A stretch of DNA of 64,000 nt from Spirochaetota bacterium (GCA_040756435.1 JBFLZD010000003.1:49511-113510), one strand, 5' to 3'. Counted from the stretch's first letter, positions 37,911-48,023 are shown. The notes: generated by a model from the letters alone, not told the origin. Translations and numbers: made by a program.

Positions 37911-40326
37911 AATTGTTTAACACACCTTTTACTTTATGTTGTATTTCAGTAATATCATACATCTTTTGCCATACCTGGTGGGCACCTTTTTGCAACATAA
38001 GTTTCTTCATTGTATCATCATAATATCCGCTCATCATTACAACTGGTATATCAGGATGATTTTTTTTTACATAATCCAGGACTTCTTCACCAGTAACAAC
38101 TGGCATTCGCACATCGCTTATAACAAACAACACTGTATCAGGATAAGTATCAATATACGCAAACGCATCATTGGGGTTGGTAAATGTTAGTGCTCGTAAG
38201 CCCGCCAATTTTAATGCTTCCTGATATAACAGACAAATATTATCATCATCGTCAATAATAATTATAGTGCCATTGGAAACTTGCAATGCACTATCTTGTT
38301 TTTCCTCATTCACTTTTTGCAATGATTGAACCGGTAAGTATATATAAAAGTGTGTGCCAACACCTGGTGCTGACAGTACATCAATATAACCTTTATGCCG
38401 TTTAACAATAGCATACACTATGGCCAATCCCAATCCACTACCTTTTTCTTTTGTAGTATATAGCGGCTCAAAAATATGTTCAAGGTGTTCAGGGTCAATT
38501 CCTGTCCCTGTATCGCTTATTGTCAATAATACATAATCACCTGCAGGTATAGTTTCTACCAAGCCAACTTTTTCATTTGCAACAGTTGTATTTTCAGTCT
38601 GAATAGTAATGGTTCCACCTTGAGGCATGGCTTCAGCAGCATTAATCATAAGATTCATGATTACCTGTTGCATTTCAGTGGCATCACCAGATATAGTATC
38701 ATTAAACGCACGCAACAACTGGACAACCTCACAATTTTTTGATAAAGCAGTATGCAGCAGGGAAACCACATTTGAAATAATACTGTGCAAATGGATATCA
38801 CTAGCATGAAATGCTTTTTTGCGGGAAAAAGTCAGAAGTTTTGCCACAATATCTTTAGCATGATTACCAGCCTGAATAATTTTTTCAATGGCAGGCTTAT
38901 TATTATCGTCAATGGATTTTTCAACAAGATTGGCATATCCCAATATCACGGTAAGAATATTATTAAAATCATGTGCTATCCCACCAGCAATCTGTCCAAT
39001 AATTTCTAATTTCTGAGATTGTAACAACTGTCCTTTTAACTGTTCCTGTTTTACCAGCAAATGAGTAAGCTCCGTGGTATCGTTCACCACACATTCAACT
39101 GCAGCCTGTCCCATCCACATAATTGGTCTTATCCTGAATACTACAGTCAGGTTAACACCATCCTTTCTTTTCCACACTGCCCTGTGAATATGCAGGCTGG
39201 ATAACAAAGCCTTCATCTCATCAAATGATGCATACTGTGCTATAGTTCCCCCGGAAACAGAATACTCATCAAAATAATCATCCAATGTTTTACCCATGAT
39301 AGATTCTACTGATGTTCCAGCAATTCGTGCTCCTTCATTATTGGTGAGGACTATTGCATTTTTTTGCAGTATATATACTCCAACATTCAAATCATTAATC
39401 ATATTTCTGAAATGCGTTTCAACTGATTGAAGTTTGCGTATTCTTTTTCTTCGCTCATATAGTTGAAATATAAGAAATGAAAAAAGTACTGTCATAACAA
39501 CTGTTCCAATATACACTATCACACGTTTTGAAACATCGGGCGGGGGCATAACGGCAAACCATTTCCAGTAAAGCATATCAATAAAATTTTGTGAGTCTAA
39601 TTCATGGATACTATCGCTTACAATTTTTAATAATTCTTTATTGTATAATGAAACAGGAAATGCAATTTTTTTACGGTCATATACAATATCACCCCAGTTG
39701 CCTTTAGCAATTTTAATACTGCCTGAAAAATATTTATTAAGCAAATACACTGAATTAAGATAATCATTTAAAACAGCATCAAGCCTGCCATCCACAAGTG
39801 CATTAAATGATTCAACAGTATCCTGAAAGCGGACTACATTAATGTCATAACCTTGCGCCACCAGTTGCATAGCATATTTATCACCCGAAGCATCTTTTTT
39901 AACACCTACAGTCATATTTGCAAGGTCATACATGGTGCGGACACTACTGTCTGCAGGAAGCACCAACACCAGACCACCTTCCAGGTAGCTATCTGAAAAA
40001 TTAAACCAGCGTTCCCGTTCTTCAGTAACATAGATACAGCCAATAGCCATATCAGCTTTCCCTTCCTTGACCTGCAGGAGCATATCCTGAAATGAAGTTA
40101 TGGTTATGGTATAACTCATATTGTTGTGCTTACATATTTCATTCAACAGGTCAACATCAAAGCCAACAAGTTTCCCATCCTTATATATAACAAAAGGTTC
40201 ATAAATAGCAGTAACAACACGAATATGCAAAGGCTTAGTAGTGTGCACTTGCTCAGCAAAAACACTACCAAAAAAATTCAGAGCGATAGTTACTGTTAAA
40301 AAGATATTCGCAGATAAAAATTTCAT
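37882..40326 (-). CDS. Hybrid sensor histidine kinase with periplasmic solute-binding domain and receiver
   Basis: 814 residues from the ATG at 40326, chosen because it starts a proper signal peptide (MKFLSANIFLTVTIALNFFG). Order: type 3 solute-binding domain (about 28-260, with FDVDLLNEI), a membrane helix (about 262-283), a PAS-like domain, HisKA with H-box AHDFNNIL, HATPase with N-box NLMINAAEA and GTGID...GSGLGLAIVY, and a C-terminal receiver (IIDDDDN; phospho-Asp in ISDVRMP). The usual Lys-Pro of the receiver appears as QKM. It senses an amino-acid-like or similar solute. A GCGATAGTT copy encodes part of the signal peptide (40283-40291). Overlaps polA. Confidence 0.92.
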   Translation of the reverse strand: MKFLSANIFLTVTIALNFFGSVFAEQVHTTKPLHIRVVTAIYEPFVIYKDGKLVGFDVDLLNEICKHNNMSYTITITSFQDMLLQVKEGKADMAIGCIYVTEERERWFNFSDSYLEGGLVLVLPADSSVRTMYDLANMTVGVKKDASGDKYAMQLVAQGYDINVVRFQDTVESFNALVDGRLDAVLNDYLNSVYLLNKYFSGSIKIAKGNWGDIVYDRKKIAFPVSLYNKELLKIVSDSIHELDSQNFIDMLYWKWFAVMPPPDVSKRVIVYIGTVVMTVLFSFLIFQLYERRKRIRKLQSVETHFRNMINDLNVGVYILQKNAIVLTNNEGARIAGTSVESIMGKTLDDYFDEYSVSGGTIAQYASFDEMKALLSSLHIHRAVWKRKDGVNLTVVFRIRPIMWMGQAAVECVVNDTTELTHLLVKQEQLKGQLLQSQKLEIIGQIAGGIAHDFNNILTVILGYANLVEKSIDDNNKPAIEKIIQAGNHAKDIVAKLLTFSRKKAFHASDIHLHSIISNVVSLLHTALSKNCEVVQLLRAFNDTISGDATEMQQVIMNLMINAAEAMPQGGTITIQTENTTVANEKVGLVETIPAGDYVLLTISDTGTGIDPEHLEHIFEPLYTTKEKGSGLGLAIVYAIVKRHKGYIDVLSAPGVGTHFYIYLPVQSLQKVNEEKQDSALQVSNGTIIIIDDDDNICLLYQEALKLAGLRALTFTNPNDAFAYIDTYPDTVLFVISDVRMPVVTGEEVLDYVKKNHPDIPVVMMSGYYDDTMKKLMLQKGAHQVWQKMYDITEIQHKVKGVLNNYVPKNIIRG

Positions 40327-40388
40327 GGTATAAATAGTATAAAAGGCACTGACATTTGTCAAACGTTATTGCTTAGAATTAAATAATT

Positions 40389-40538
40389 GCTCTGACCCCT
40401 ATTGTAATATCACCCCTTCGGGGTTTTGTAGTGAATAATAGCATGTCATTCTGAACCATGTCCTGAATTTGTTTCAGTATTGATTCAGTGTAGTCATCCT
40501 GAACTTGATTCAGGATCTACTCACAATGCTCTGACCCC
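40389..40538. repeat. Dispersed palindromic repeats bracketed by GCTCTGACCCC
   Basis: GCTCTGACCCC occurs at 40389-40399 and 40528-40538, in the same orientation. Between them lie GTCATTCTGAAC and the inverted copy of the TCATCCTGAACTTGATTCAGG palindrome (quoted by its first 20 bases) also found near 11100 and 11220. Non-coding repeat DNA. Confidence 0.65.
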
Positions 40539-40636
40539 AAAATCCCACCATCTCTCCAATAACTCAGCACACTCTGCGTGATGTATCAGTTTGTCCCACG
40601 CAGAGACCGCAAAGAAAGGGGGTGTCTGGGCTTTGA

Positions 40637-40819
40637 CCCCACTGCATACCCCTACAGCAGCATAAAACATATATACAAGAGGATGCTTATGTAGGTGTGC
40701 CAATAGACCATCATGAGTATTTTTTAGAGTTAGGGAAGACATTTGCAAATAAGCTACAAAGATTCATGTATTATGACGAAATATACCGTAAGAGGTATTC
40801 AATTGAGAGGTTCATATAA
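40637..40819 (+). pseudogene. C-terminal remnant of a transposase
   Basis: A frame open from 40637 without a start codon, ending at TAA 40817-40819. It reads about 60 residues, ending with an IYRKRYSIERFI block that resembles the C-terminal catalytic-Glu region of IS4/IS5-type transposases (R-x-x-IER-F). No upstream half, inverted repeats or target duplication were found, so this is a scrap. Family call by eye only. Confidence 0.4.
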
Positions 40820-40840
40820 TTGTTTATAATAATAATAATA

Positions 40841-40871
40841 AAAAAAGGACGGGATTATCCGCCCTTTTTTT
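40841..40871. terminator. Bidirectional intrinsic terminator
   Basis: AAAAAAGG-A-CGG pairs with CCG-C-CCTTTTTT around GATTAT. T-tracts lie on both strands, so it can end the remnant genes on either side. Confidence 0.7.
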
Positions 40872-40899
40872 ATTATTACTTCTTTATATAGTATTATAA

Positions 40900-41050
40900 T
40901 TATACCGCCTGTAATTCAGCTATCAGTTCACTGGTAACATCCTGTCCATTAAATTTTACCGTACCAGTAACACTGGTTGATGTTACATTTCCCGTTTGCG
41001 GATCTACAACAAAATTAAAAACTTAAGACTACACAAACAATCCTTCTCAT
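40900..41050 (-). pseudogene. Broken small gene with T-run frameshift
   Basis: AAAGGAGGG precedes an ATG at 41050 that reads MRRIVCVVLSF and stops. In the adjacent frame a fragment NFVVDPQTGNVTSTSV... ending TSELIAELQAV runs to TAA at 40900-40902. Deleting one T in the TTTTT tract near 41017-41021 joins both into a roughly 49-residue product. The fragment looks like the end of a larger exported beta-rich protein, so an internal deletion is also possible. A terminator follows at 40841-40871, where the original gene's would be. Confidence 0.45.
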
Positions 41051-41151
41051 TTGGGAAAACCCTCCTTTTACATAAATATTTATAAAAATGATGCTATGCA
41101 CATTTTAATGAAAAATAACTAAAATACAAATAGCATAACTTTACTCTGTGA

Positions 41152-41163
41152 TGTGATATCACA
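41152..41163. promoter_or_regulatory. 12-bp perfect palindrome TGTGATATCACA
   Basis: Lies about 100 bp upstream of the broken small gene. It resembles a CRP half-site pair, but the spacing (2 instead of 6 bases between TGTGA and TCACA) does not match the CRP consensus. The region 41164-41329 holds nothing else I can name. Confidence 0.3.
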
Positions 41164-41329
41164 CTAAAATTGGATTAATAGATTTAATGTAAGCTAAGCA
41201 TATACTGTCTTCAATCTCTATATTGTATGTACATTTACAAATGAGCTGGGAAATCCCTTCCAGTTAGTTACTAAACAACAAATTACAATTTTAGTCAAGC
41301 ATTTTTTTAATTACTGTATTAAAAATTAT

Positions 41330-41404
41330 GGGCACCTCTAAAAACTGCTTTCTTTAGAAATTATTCATATAATGGAAAGCGGTTTTATAATATTTATTGT
41401 GCCC
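41330..41404. terminator. Long composite hairpin downstream of the AOR gene
   Basis: Outer arms GGGCAC (41330-41335) and GTGCCC (41399-41404) and inner arms AAAACTGCTTTC (41341-41352) and GAAAGCGGTTTT (41375-41386, one G-U/mismatch). It lies just downstream of the minus-strand AOR stop at 41449, with T-rich DNA after the inner stem on that strand. Probably its terminator, or a small palindromic element used as one. Confidence 0.5.
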
Positions 41405-41448
41405 ACAAGGTAACATTCGTAAAAAAAGTTTTAGAACTTCCCTTATAA

Positions 41449-43416
41449 TTATTTGCTTTTTTTACTTATAAATAAATCATCAATACCCAATTCTTTTAGT
41501 TTAGTATCAGTTGGGCCACCTGTTTTAGGTTCCCATCCGGTTATAGTAAAAAATTCATTTAGTATTTCATTAATGGGAACAGTAACCCCTTTTAATGGAC
41601 CTTCCTGTAGTGGTGGCTTGCCCTGTGCACGATCAGGGATGATTGTGTCCTTAACATATAACCCCTCCCGTACATTGAAAGCTTTACGCATATTAAGGAT
41701 TCGTTCACCAGTAGTTAAATACTCATCGGCAGGCAAATCCCATCCAGTAACAGCATTAATATAATCAACAAGTGGTATTGAACCACTTAAAAAACCAAAC
41801 TGGCACATACCACAACCATTAAATAGATTAGCAAAATACATTGACGCAGCTGTGAGTGTTAAGCGCTTTGCGGTGCTACTGTTTGCAGTTTTCAGCATTT
41901 TCTTAACTTTAGGGAATTGCTTTTTAGTCCTGTACAGATGATTATATAAATTTGAAGCAATAGTATGGCGCCCTGGTGTTGCTTCAGAAGAATACGTAAT
42001 GGCAAATCCATCGTCCAGCCGGCTATCATGCATGGGAAGCTCCTGACCTCCAGCATGAATGGCATAAGCTTCTGATCCCTTCCCAATCTTCTTTGCAGCA
42101 CGCATCACTCCATCAGCCAGTATGTTGCCAATCCCTTTTCGGTTAATTATCATTTCCGTCAAAGAAAGTATTTCTTTAGCCTTGCCCCAGCCTAACTCTA
42201 ATCCGCCAGTGTCTTTCTTTGTTAATATCCCATGTTCATAACATTCAATAGCGAATGCAACTGCGGTGCCTGTAGATATAGTATCAATACCAGCTCTGTT
42301 GCACAATTCATTTATTTCCATTATGGTATCTAAATCATCAAGAAGTAGCATGGCACCAAAAGATCCCAGAGTTTCATATTCTGGTTTGTGCCCTTCTGTA
42401 CCCTTATATCTTCCTGCTTTTATGTCGACAATGCCACCACATCCCAGCGGACATGACTGGCATGCATATCGCTTCTTTTGATGTGCCACCACACTTTCAT
42501 CTGAAATTTTTTGGACACCTGGAAAATCTAAATATCCAACACCAGCCCAGTTTTTGATTGGTGTATCACCGGTAAATGCAGAGTACACTGTTGTTCCACT
42601 GGTACCATACCGTTTGAATATTTCACGTACTGTTGAAGGCTGTGTTGGAACTGACACCCTGGTTCGCGCTATAATCTGGCTTAAAAAATTCATCATATTA
42701 ACTGTGGCTTTATCAATAGGGCTCGTTGATTTAAAACTTGCTATAAATTTTTTATTTATTTCTTTTAGGACATCAGGTTTTGCAATTGGTATTTTCTTTG
42801 TTCCTTTTATGGCAATAGCTTTTAACTTCTTGCTCCCCATGACCGCTCCCAACCCGCTGCGTGCAGCAATTCTTCCACCATCGGTTACAATACCTGCTAT
42901 AAGCGATAGTTTCTCTGCAGCAGGCCCAATGCAGGCAATCTGAATCTTTTCATCTTTTAATTCTTTCCTGATAAGCTCTTCTGTTTCAATAGTATCTTTG
43001 CCCCATAGTTTTTTTGCATCCTTAATCTGAATTTTGCCATCATTAATAACTATGTACACCGGCTTTTTGGCTTTACCGGTAACAAATATTGCATCAAATC
43101 CAGCCCGCTTGATTTCTACCGAAAAGAATCCTCCACAGTTACTATCGCCCCAGCCTCCCGTTAACGGCGATTTACCCACCACCATAAACCGCCCTGCAAA
43201 ATATGCTCCAGTACCTGTCAATAACCCCGAACAAAAGCCAAGTACACTTTCCGGTGACAGTGGATTTATTTTTGGCTTCTGTAATTGGCTCACAATTGCA
43301 ACACCCATACCATATCCTGCCAGGTATTTTTTATAGAAACTGTCATCAAGCTTTTTAACGGTGGATTTCCCAGTGGATAAATTAATAATAACGTATTGGC
43401 CCATGTAACCGCTCAT
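41449..43416 (-). CDS. Tungsten-dependent aldehyde:ferredoxin oxidoreductase family enzyme
   Basis: 655 residues with a GGAGG site. Oxidises an aldehyde to a carboxylate with ferredoxin, or the reverse, using a tungsten bis-pterin and one [4Fe-4S] cluster. N-terminal GRFMVVGKSPLTGGWGDSNCGG (short core: KSPLTGGWGDSNCGG) and SGLGAVMGSKKLKAI are the pterin-binding-region hallmarks. CQSCPLGC near residue 315 and NGCGMCQF near the C-terminal third supply the cluster cysteines. It stands alone on the minus strand, upstream gap 460 bp to the FadL-like gene's 3' end. Two motif copies: exact at 42903 and one-mismatch at 43140. Confidence 0.93.
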   Translation of the reverse strand: MSGYMGQYVIINLSTGKSTVKKLDDSFYKKYLAGYGMGVAIVSQLQKPKINPLSPESVLGFCSGLLTGTGAYFAGRFMVVGKSPLTGGWGDSNCGGFFSVEIKRAGFDAIFVTGKAKKPVYIVINDGKIQIKDAKKLWGKDTIETEELIRKELKDEKIQIACIGPAAEKLSLIAGIVTDGGRIAARSGLGAVMGSKKLKAIAIKGTKKIPIAKPDVLKEINKKFIASFKSTSPIDKATVNMMNFLSQIIARTRVSVPTQPSTVREIFKRYGTSGTTVYSAFTGDTPIKNWAGVGYLDFPGVQKISDESVVAHQKKRYACQSCPLGCGGIVDIKAGRYKGTEGHKPEYETLGSFGAMLLLDDLDTIMEINELCNRAGIDTISTGTAVAFAIECYEHGILTKKDTGGLELGWGKAKEILSLTEMIINRKGIGNILADGVMRAAKKIGKGSEAYAIHAGGQELPMHDSRLDDGFAITYSSEATPGRHTIASNLYNHLYRTKKQFPKVKKMLKTANSSTAKRLTLTAASMYFANLFNGCGMCQFGFLSGSIPLVDYINAVTGWDLPADEYLTTGERILNMRKAFNVREGLYVKDTIIPDRAQGKPPLQEGPLKGVTVPINEILNEFFTITGWEPKTGGPTDTKLKELGIDDLFISKKSK

Positions 43417-43785
43417 AATAAACCTCCATCCTATAGTTGTATTTATAAGTCACTACAAATAAAATATATGTTTTGCGTACTACCATCTCGTTAATTAGCT
43501 GGCATGAAATATACAAAATCATTCTTTAAATAATTGAGAGTAAAGATTTTCTTAAAAAAAGTCAAGGAATTAATTAACTCTTTTATGTTACGAAATTACA
43601 ACCTCATGTTCAAAGTGCACCATTTAATTGCTTTTTGAGTTTGTGTTCTTGCTTACGACCATTACAAAGAATGTGTTGTACATGAAGCTACATTTTTTTG
43701 TTTTGCAGTTTATTCTTTATAACCATATAAAGATTTTCATCATTAATACTTGAAAAAATTTACATGCTCATAAAAAATTAAAAAA

Positions 43786-43809
43786 GGGGATCCCTTTAGT
43801 GGAATCCCC
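43786..43809 (-). terminator. Intrinsic terminator of the FadL-like gene
   Basis: GGGGATCC (43786-43793) and GGAATCCCC (43801-43809) pair, and on the minus strand the stem is followed by TTTTTTAATTTTTT. It ends the 43877-45163 transcript. Confidence 0.7.
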
Positions 43810-43876
43810 AAATCTTTCTGTACACCATCACAGAAATTTGTGATGCAAATAGGGGGCTGGAGTAACAGTAACTATA

Positions 43877-45163
43877 TTACATTTTATAACCAACCTGCAC
43901 TGCTACAAGGTTTCGTGTACGGTTCAATTTTTCTGAACCTAATTCACCTTCAAGGAAATATGTATAGGAATACGTCAATGCTACATTGATGTTTTCATTA
44001 ATGCTATATGCACCACCTATGCCAAATCCTAACTCATCAAGTGCTGGATTAACATCTGTCCCGGTTGGTGATACTATTTTATCGTTTGAACCTTTATCAG
44101 CATACATTATACCAACGCTGAATCGTAATTCTTTGCTTAAAAACTGGGTTAACGCAAGCATATACACTATATCATTATCAACTTCATCCTCTGCACCTTC
44201 CCAATCCGCTTGTTTATTAAACATATAGTTTATCTGCAATGCAATGACTGTACCCATCACCGGCATACCAGCTGCAGTTAAAGTAGCCATTGCAGGGAGG
44301 TCTTCTCGTACTTTTTCACCATCTTCAGCTTCTAATGTACTTAACATGCCTGCTTGGACCAATGCATTACCAAAAACAGCCCCACTTCCAGATACAGTTG
44401 CATTGACATTTTCCTCATATTCTCTTTTAACAGCAGTTGAATATGTTATCCCTATAAGATACCCATGAGCTGGTACAATATTTAATCCTATTAACCCACC
44501 GTATCCATTTGCTTTTTCTTCATTAATGATATTGGCTGAGTATGTACCAACAGCTCCTGTGGCAGATGCATCAATATCAACTTTAGTTTTTGATATAACA
44601 TATCTAATACCTAAAGCTAATGAAAACATATCATTAATCTTGTAAGAACCACCCAATGTTGCATTATATGTATAAGATTCTGCGTCAACTTTGCTATTTG
44701 AACTTGTTGCAACAGTTGGAGCCCCTGCATTCGTAGACGTTAATAAATATATTCCTGCAGCTAATGAATTAGTATAAGGTGTTCCATCATCCCACTTTAA
44801 TGATGTAAAAGGTGCACCATCAAGTACATTAACATACAAAAAGCCTGCAAACTCAGCCTGTTTATATAAAAATGAAACTGATGGCAACACAAATGCAGTA
44901 GTTTCCCCTTTTAATGTAGTACCACCTGCCTTGGCTTCAATACCTTCAAAAGCTGTGATATTACTCACATTGATATAAATCCCATCCTTAAGCCATACTG
45001 TGCTGGCAGGATCATACATTGCTGTTTCATCACCGGTATTATCGTTCATTCCCCCTATGTGTTTTGCAGTAAAGTGGCTTGATTGTGCAATACCATTAGC
45101 ATACACTACTGTGCCCATGCATGCAAAAGCAAGTACTGCCATTAAAACTAAAAATTTTTTCAT
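43877..45163 (-). CDS. FadL/OmpP1/TodX-type outer-membrane transport protein
   Basis: 428 residues with AGGAGG before the ATG. Signal peptide MKKFLVLMAVLAFACMG..., mature start near NGIAQSS. GDETAMYDPASTVWLKDG (about 44-61) matches the FadL NPA...L region, and the rest is amphipathic beta-strand ending QVGYKM with the aromatic-containing C-terminal strand of outer-membrane barrels. FadL relatives import long-chain fatty acids or hydrocarbons. Candidate operators lie upstream (45194-45207 and 45314-45333). An AOR gene lies downstream on the same strand. Confidence 0.85.
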   Translation of the reverse strand: MKKFLVLMAVLAFACMGTVVYANGIAQSSHFTAKHIGGMNDNTGDETAMYDPASTVWLKDGIYINVSNITAFEGIEAKAGGTTLKGETTAFVLPSVSFLYKQAEFAGFLYVNVLDGAPFTSLKWDDGTPYTNSLAAGIYLLTSTNAGAPTVATSSNSKVDAESYTYNATLGGSYKINDMFSLALGIRYVISKTKVDIDASATGAVGTYSANIINEEKANGYGGLIGLNIVPAHGYLIGITYSTAVKREYEENVNATVSGSGAVFGNALVQAGMLSTLEAEDGEKVREDLPAMATLTAAGMPVMGTVIALQINYMFNKQADWEGAEDEVDNDIVYMLALTQFLSKELRFSVGIMYADKGSNDKIVSPTGTDVNPALDELGFGIGGAYSINENINVALTYSYTYFLEGELGSEKLNRTRNLVAVQVGYKM

Positions 45164-45193
45164 CTGCGATCCTCCTTTTAAAAATTTATTTTA

Positions 45194-45333
45194 ACCGCCT
45201 GAGCGGTGTATAGCCATAGATTTTTAAACAATTCACAAAAAATATATACTTATAATGTATACTACAATAGATACTTATTTGTTTAAATAAATAAATGTAT
45301 AACCATTAATATTATTAATGTTCATTCATTAAT
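45194..45333. promoter_or_regulatory. Two inverted repeats upstream of the FadL-like gene
   Basis: ACCGC-CTGA-GCGGT (45194-45207) sits about 30 bp upstream of the ATG. ATTAATG-N6-CATTAAT (45314-45333) sits 150 bp upstream and resembles TetR-type operators. Both are good positions for repression of the porin. Symmetry only; the second is in AT-rich DNA. Confidence 0.4.
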
Positions 45334-45684
45334 TTTGTCAATCTTTTTTTTACTTTTTTTATTTTATTATCACTTTTTATTCAAAAATAATTGCATAAAA
45401 TTAATTTATAATAGATGAATAACACACCGCCATCACTATAGGTTCTTGTGTATTTTATCCAATATCAATATTTAAATATTGAGAAGATGTCGAGGGCCAC
45501 GAAAATTCCCCACTTTTTAGGCTTCAGGGCCATTAGTATTCCCCAGTTTTACAGCAATTAGGGCCATTTATATTCCCCATTTTACTGGGACTTTAGGGCC
45601 ATTTATATTCCCCAAAAACTCTTCACATCACAAGTATAAAATCAATAATGGCACCTATATTTTTAAAAAATAAGGAGCCAAAAA

Positions 45685-47241
45685 ATGGGGTACAAGGTGA
45701 TAACAAAAGAGAAGATATATGAAGTTTTTCGACGCTGGCACAGCGGGCAGACGATAAACCATATCAGTCAGGCAGAGGGTTTAGACAGGAAGACAATTCG
45801 AGATTATCTGCAGCATTTTAAAAATTATGGTTATACTCAACAAGAGCCTCTTCCAAACAGACACGAGCTCTATGCATTCATACAAACAATACTGCCACAT
45901 CGAGAGAGGAGGAAAACACAGTCGGAAAAACTTGAGTCATATATTCATGAGATCAAGGCGCTGATTCTCGATACCAAAGAGCCAGTACTTCCAAAGACTG
46001 CCTATGAGATCATAGTTGAACGGTATACTCTTGATATCAGTTATACGACATTTAAAAGATTTATACGGGACAATAAGATAAAAAGAAAACCAAAGGAATC
46101 ATCTTTAAATATAGAACTTCCTCCTGGCAGAGAAATACAGATAGATTATGGGAAGGTTGGCCTTCTGTATGATACAGTGACAGGGAAGAATAAGGTGATA
46201 TATGCGTACTGTGGCATACTGAGTTATAGCCGACTTCCCTATATTGAATTTACTTTTACTCAGAACCAACAGTCTTTTATTCAAAGTACGGTAAACATGT
46301 TTGAGTTCTATGGAGGCACTCCTGATTTTATTTCCATAGATAATCTCAAATCTGGTGTTATAAAACCAGACCTGTATGACCCCACATTAAATCACGCATT
46401 CAGTGAGATGGCGGAACACTATGATGTATTCATAGATCCATGCAGAGTTGCCACGCCTACCGATAAAGGCAAAGTAGAGCGGATGGTTTCACCAGCAAGA
46501 GAATTATTTCGAAAACTTAAAAAGCTTAATCCTTCTGCAAATATTCACGAACTCAATAAACTGAGCAGACAGTGGTGCAGAGAAGAATATGGGATGAGAG
46601 AACATGGTACAACTCATCAGCTTCCGATGGTGGTTTTTGAAGACTATGAGAGAGGAGCACTGAAGCCGTTGCCTTCTGAAAGGTTTACTATCCCGGTGTG
46701 GAAGAAGGCAACAGTGCATCCTGATCAGTTTTTCAGCTATGACAAAAAAATATATTCATTACCACCGGAATATGCAGGAAAAGAGGTCTGGATACGCCAA
46801 ACAGGGCCTGTTTTGCAGGTATTTCATAAACACATACTGATTCGTGAATATATAATCACCAACCAGTTTAGAAATTTTAAGCCAGAGGATTTTCCTGAAA
46901 CAGTACGAGAGATAATGGATGGAAGTTACCCCAAATATCTCATGAAACAGGCTGCACAGTATGGTGAAATCCCGGAACGTTTTATCGAATCAGTATTAAA
47001 ACCCCATGCCTATCTTAACGCCAGAAGAGCACAGGGCATGTTGCGCATAATGGAACAATACCACACAAAACCATTCTTTTTGGATGTATGCCACAAGGCA
47101 ATTGCCCGGAGAGTAAAAATCCCAAAAACATTTAAACAGATGCTCAACCATGAAGATGATCAATTCACGGTGGATTCAATTATACCAATGTCCGATGAAG
47201 GGTCTTCCATGGTTCGAGATATACAAGACATTATTCACTAA
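45685..47241 (+). CDS. istA: IS21-family transposase
   Basis: 518 residues with an AAGGAG site. An N-terminal HTH (NHISQAEGLDRKTIRDYL) is followed by an rve-type DDE catalytic core with Asp in EIQIDYGK (about 157), Asp in FISIDNLKSG (about 227) and Glu in DKGKVERM (about 263), then a C-terminal beta domain. It performs the cut and strand transfer for the element. 11 bp before istB. Confidence 0.94.
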   Translation: MGYKVITKEKIYEVFRRWHSGQTINHISQAEGLDRKTIRDYLQHFKNYGYTQQEPLPNRHELYAFIQTILPHRERRKTQSEKLESYIHEIKALILDTKEPVLPKTAYEIIVERYTLDISYTTFKRFIRDNKIKRKPKESSLNIELPPGREIQIDYGKVGLLYDTVTGKNKVIYAYCGILSYSRLPYIEFTFTQNQQSFIQSTVNMFEFYGGTPDFISIDNLKSGVIKPDLYDPTLNHAFSEMAEHYDVFIDPCRVATPTDKGKVERMVSPARELFRKLKKLNPSANIHELNKLSRQWCREEYGMREHGTTHQLPMVVFEDYERGALKPLPSERFTIPVWKKATVHPDQFFSYDKKIYSLPPEYAGKEVWIRQTGPVLQVFHKHILIREYIITNQFRNFKPEDFPETVREIMDGSYPKYLMKQAAQYGEIPERFIESVLKPHAYLNARRAQGMLRIMEQYHTKPFFLDVCHKAIARRVKIPKTFKQMLNHEDDQFTVDSIIPMSDEGSSMVRDIQDIIH

Positions 47242-47252
47242 GGAGAACTACA

Positions 47253-48023
47253 ATGGAACAGATGCATCAACTCAATGAAAAGCTGAAAAAGCTCAGGATT
47301 CCAGGCATGATGAATAACCTGGAGTTGCGGGCAAAGGAAGCCAGGGATAACAACCTTGGTTTTATTGAATTTTTTTCGTTGTTAGTACAGGATGAATTGC
47401 TCAGCAGGGAATCGAATAATTTCGAGAAGAGGATAAAGGCTGCTGGCTTTGGTATTCAAAAAACCTTTGAAGGTTATGATTACAATTTCAACAGCGATAT
47501 CTTCCCCCCAAAGATGGTTAGAGACCTTGCCACCTGTAGATTCATTGAAAACAAACAAAATCTTGTAACAGCCGGTCCTCCAGGTATTGGCAAGACTCAT
47601 ATCATTAAGGCTCTTGGTCATGAAATGTGCAGAAGAGGATATGATGTGCTCTTCAAGAAGACCAATGATCTTGTTCATAAATTGAATGATTATTCCGCCA
47701 AAGCGGATAGACTCTTAAAAAAATGTATCACTGTTGACGTTCTGATACTTGATGATTTTGCGTTCAGGAAGATGGACCAAAAAGAATCAGAAGTATTATA
47801 TACCCTAGTAGATGAGCGTCTTGGTAGATCGCCTATACTGATTACATCAAACAGACCTCCTCAAGATTGGTATGGCTGCTTTCCTGACCCTGTCATTGGT
47901 GGTGCTATACTGGACAGGCTGGTTTCTGGTGCTATTAAGATCATTGTTAACAGAGGCGATACATATCGCAAAAAGAATGGCATTTCCATGAATAATATTG
48001 TTGACGGGAAAAATGAAAACTAA
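47253..48023 (+). CDS. istB: IS21-family ATP-binding helper protein
   Basis: 256 residues with an AAGGAG site. AAA+ ATPase with Walker A GPPGIGKTH (about 108-116), Walker B VLILDDFAF (about 168) and the sensor ITSNRPP. It assists IstA in target choice and transpososome assembly. Complete. Confidence 0.94.
   Translation: MEQMHQLNEKLKKLRIPGMMNNLELRAKEARDNNLGFIEFFSLLVQDELLSRESNNFEKRIKAAGFGIQKTFEGYDYNFNSDIFPPKMVRDLATCRFIENKQNLVTAGPPGIGKTHIIKALGHEMCRRGYDVLFKKTNDLVHKLNDYSAKADRLLKKCITVDVLILDDFAFRKMDQKESEVLYTLVDERLGRSPILITSNRPPQDWYGCFPDPVIGGAILDRLVSGAIKIIVNRGDTYRKKNGISMNNIVDGKNEN

Noticed and set aside
40521..40748. 75-codon minus-strand frame
   Set aside because: It starts in a GCTCTGACCCC repeat and overlaps the transposase remnant; no ribosome-binding site.
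41147..41163. CRP binding site (TGTGA...TCACA)
   Set aside because: Spacing between half-sites is 2 or 7 bases, not 6.
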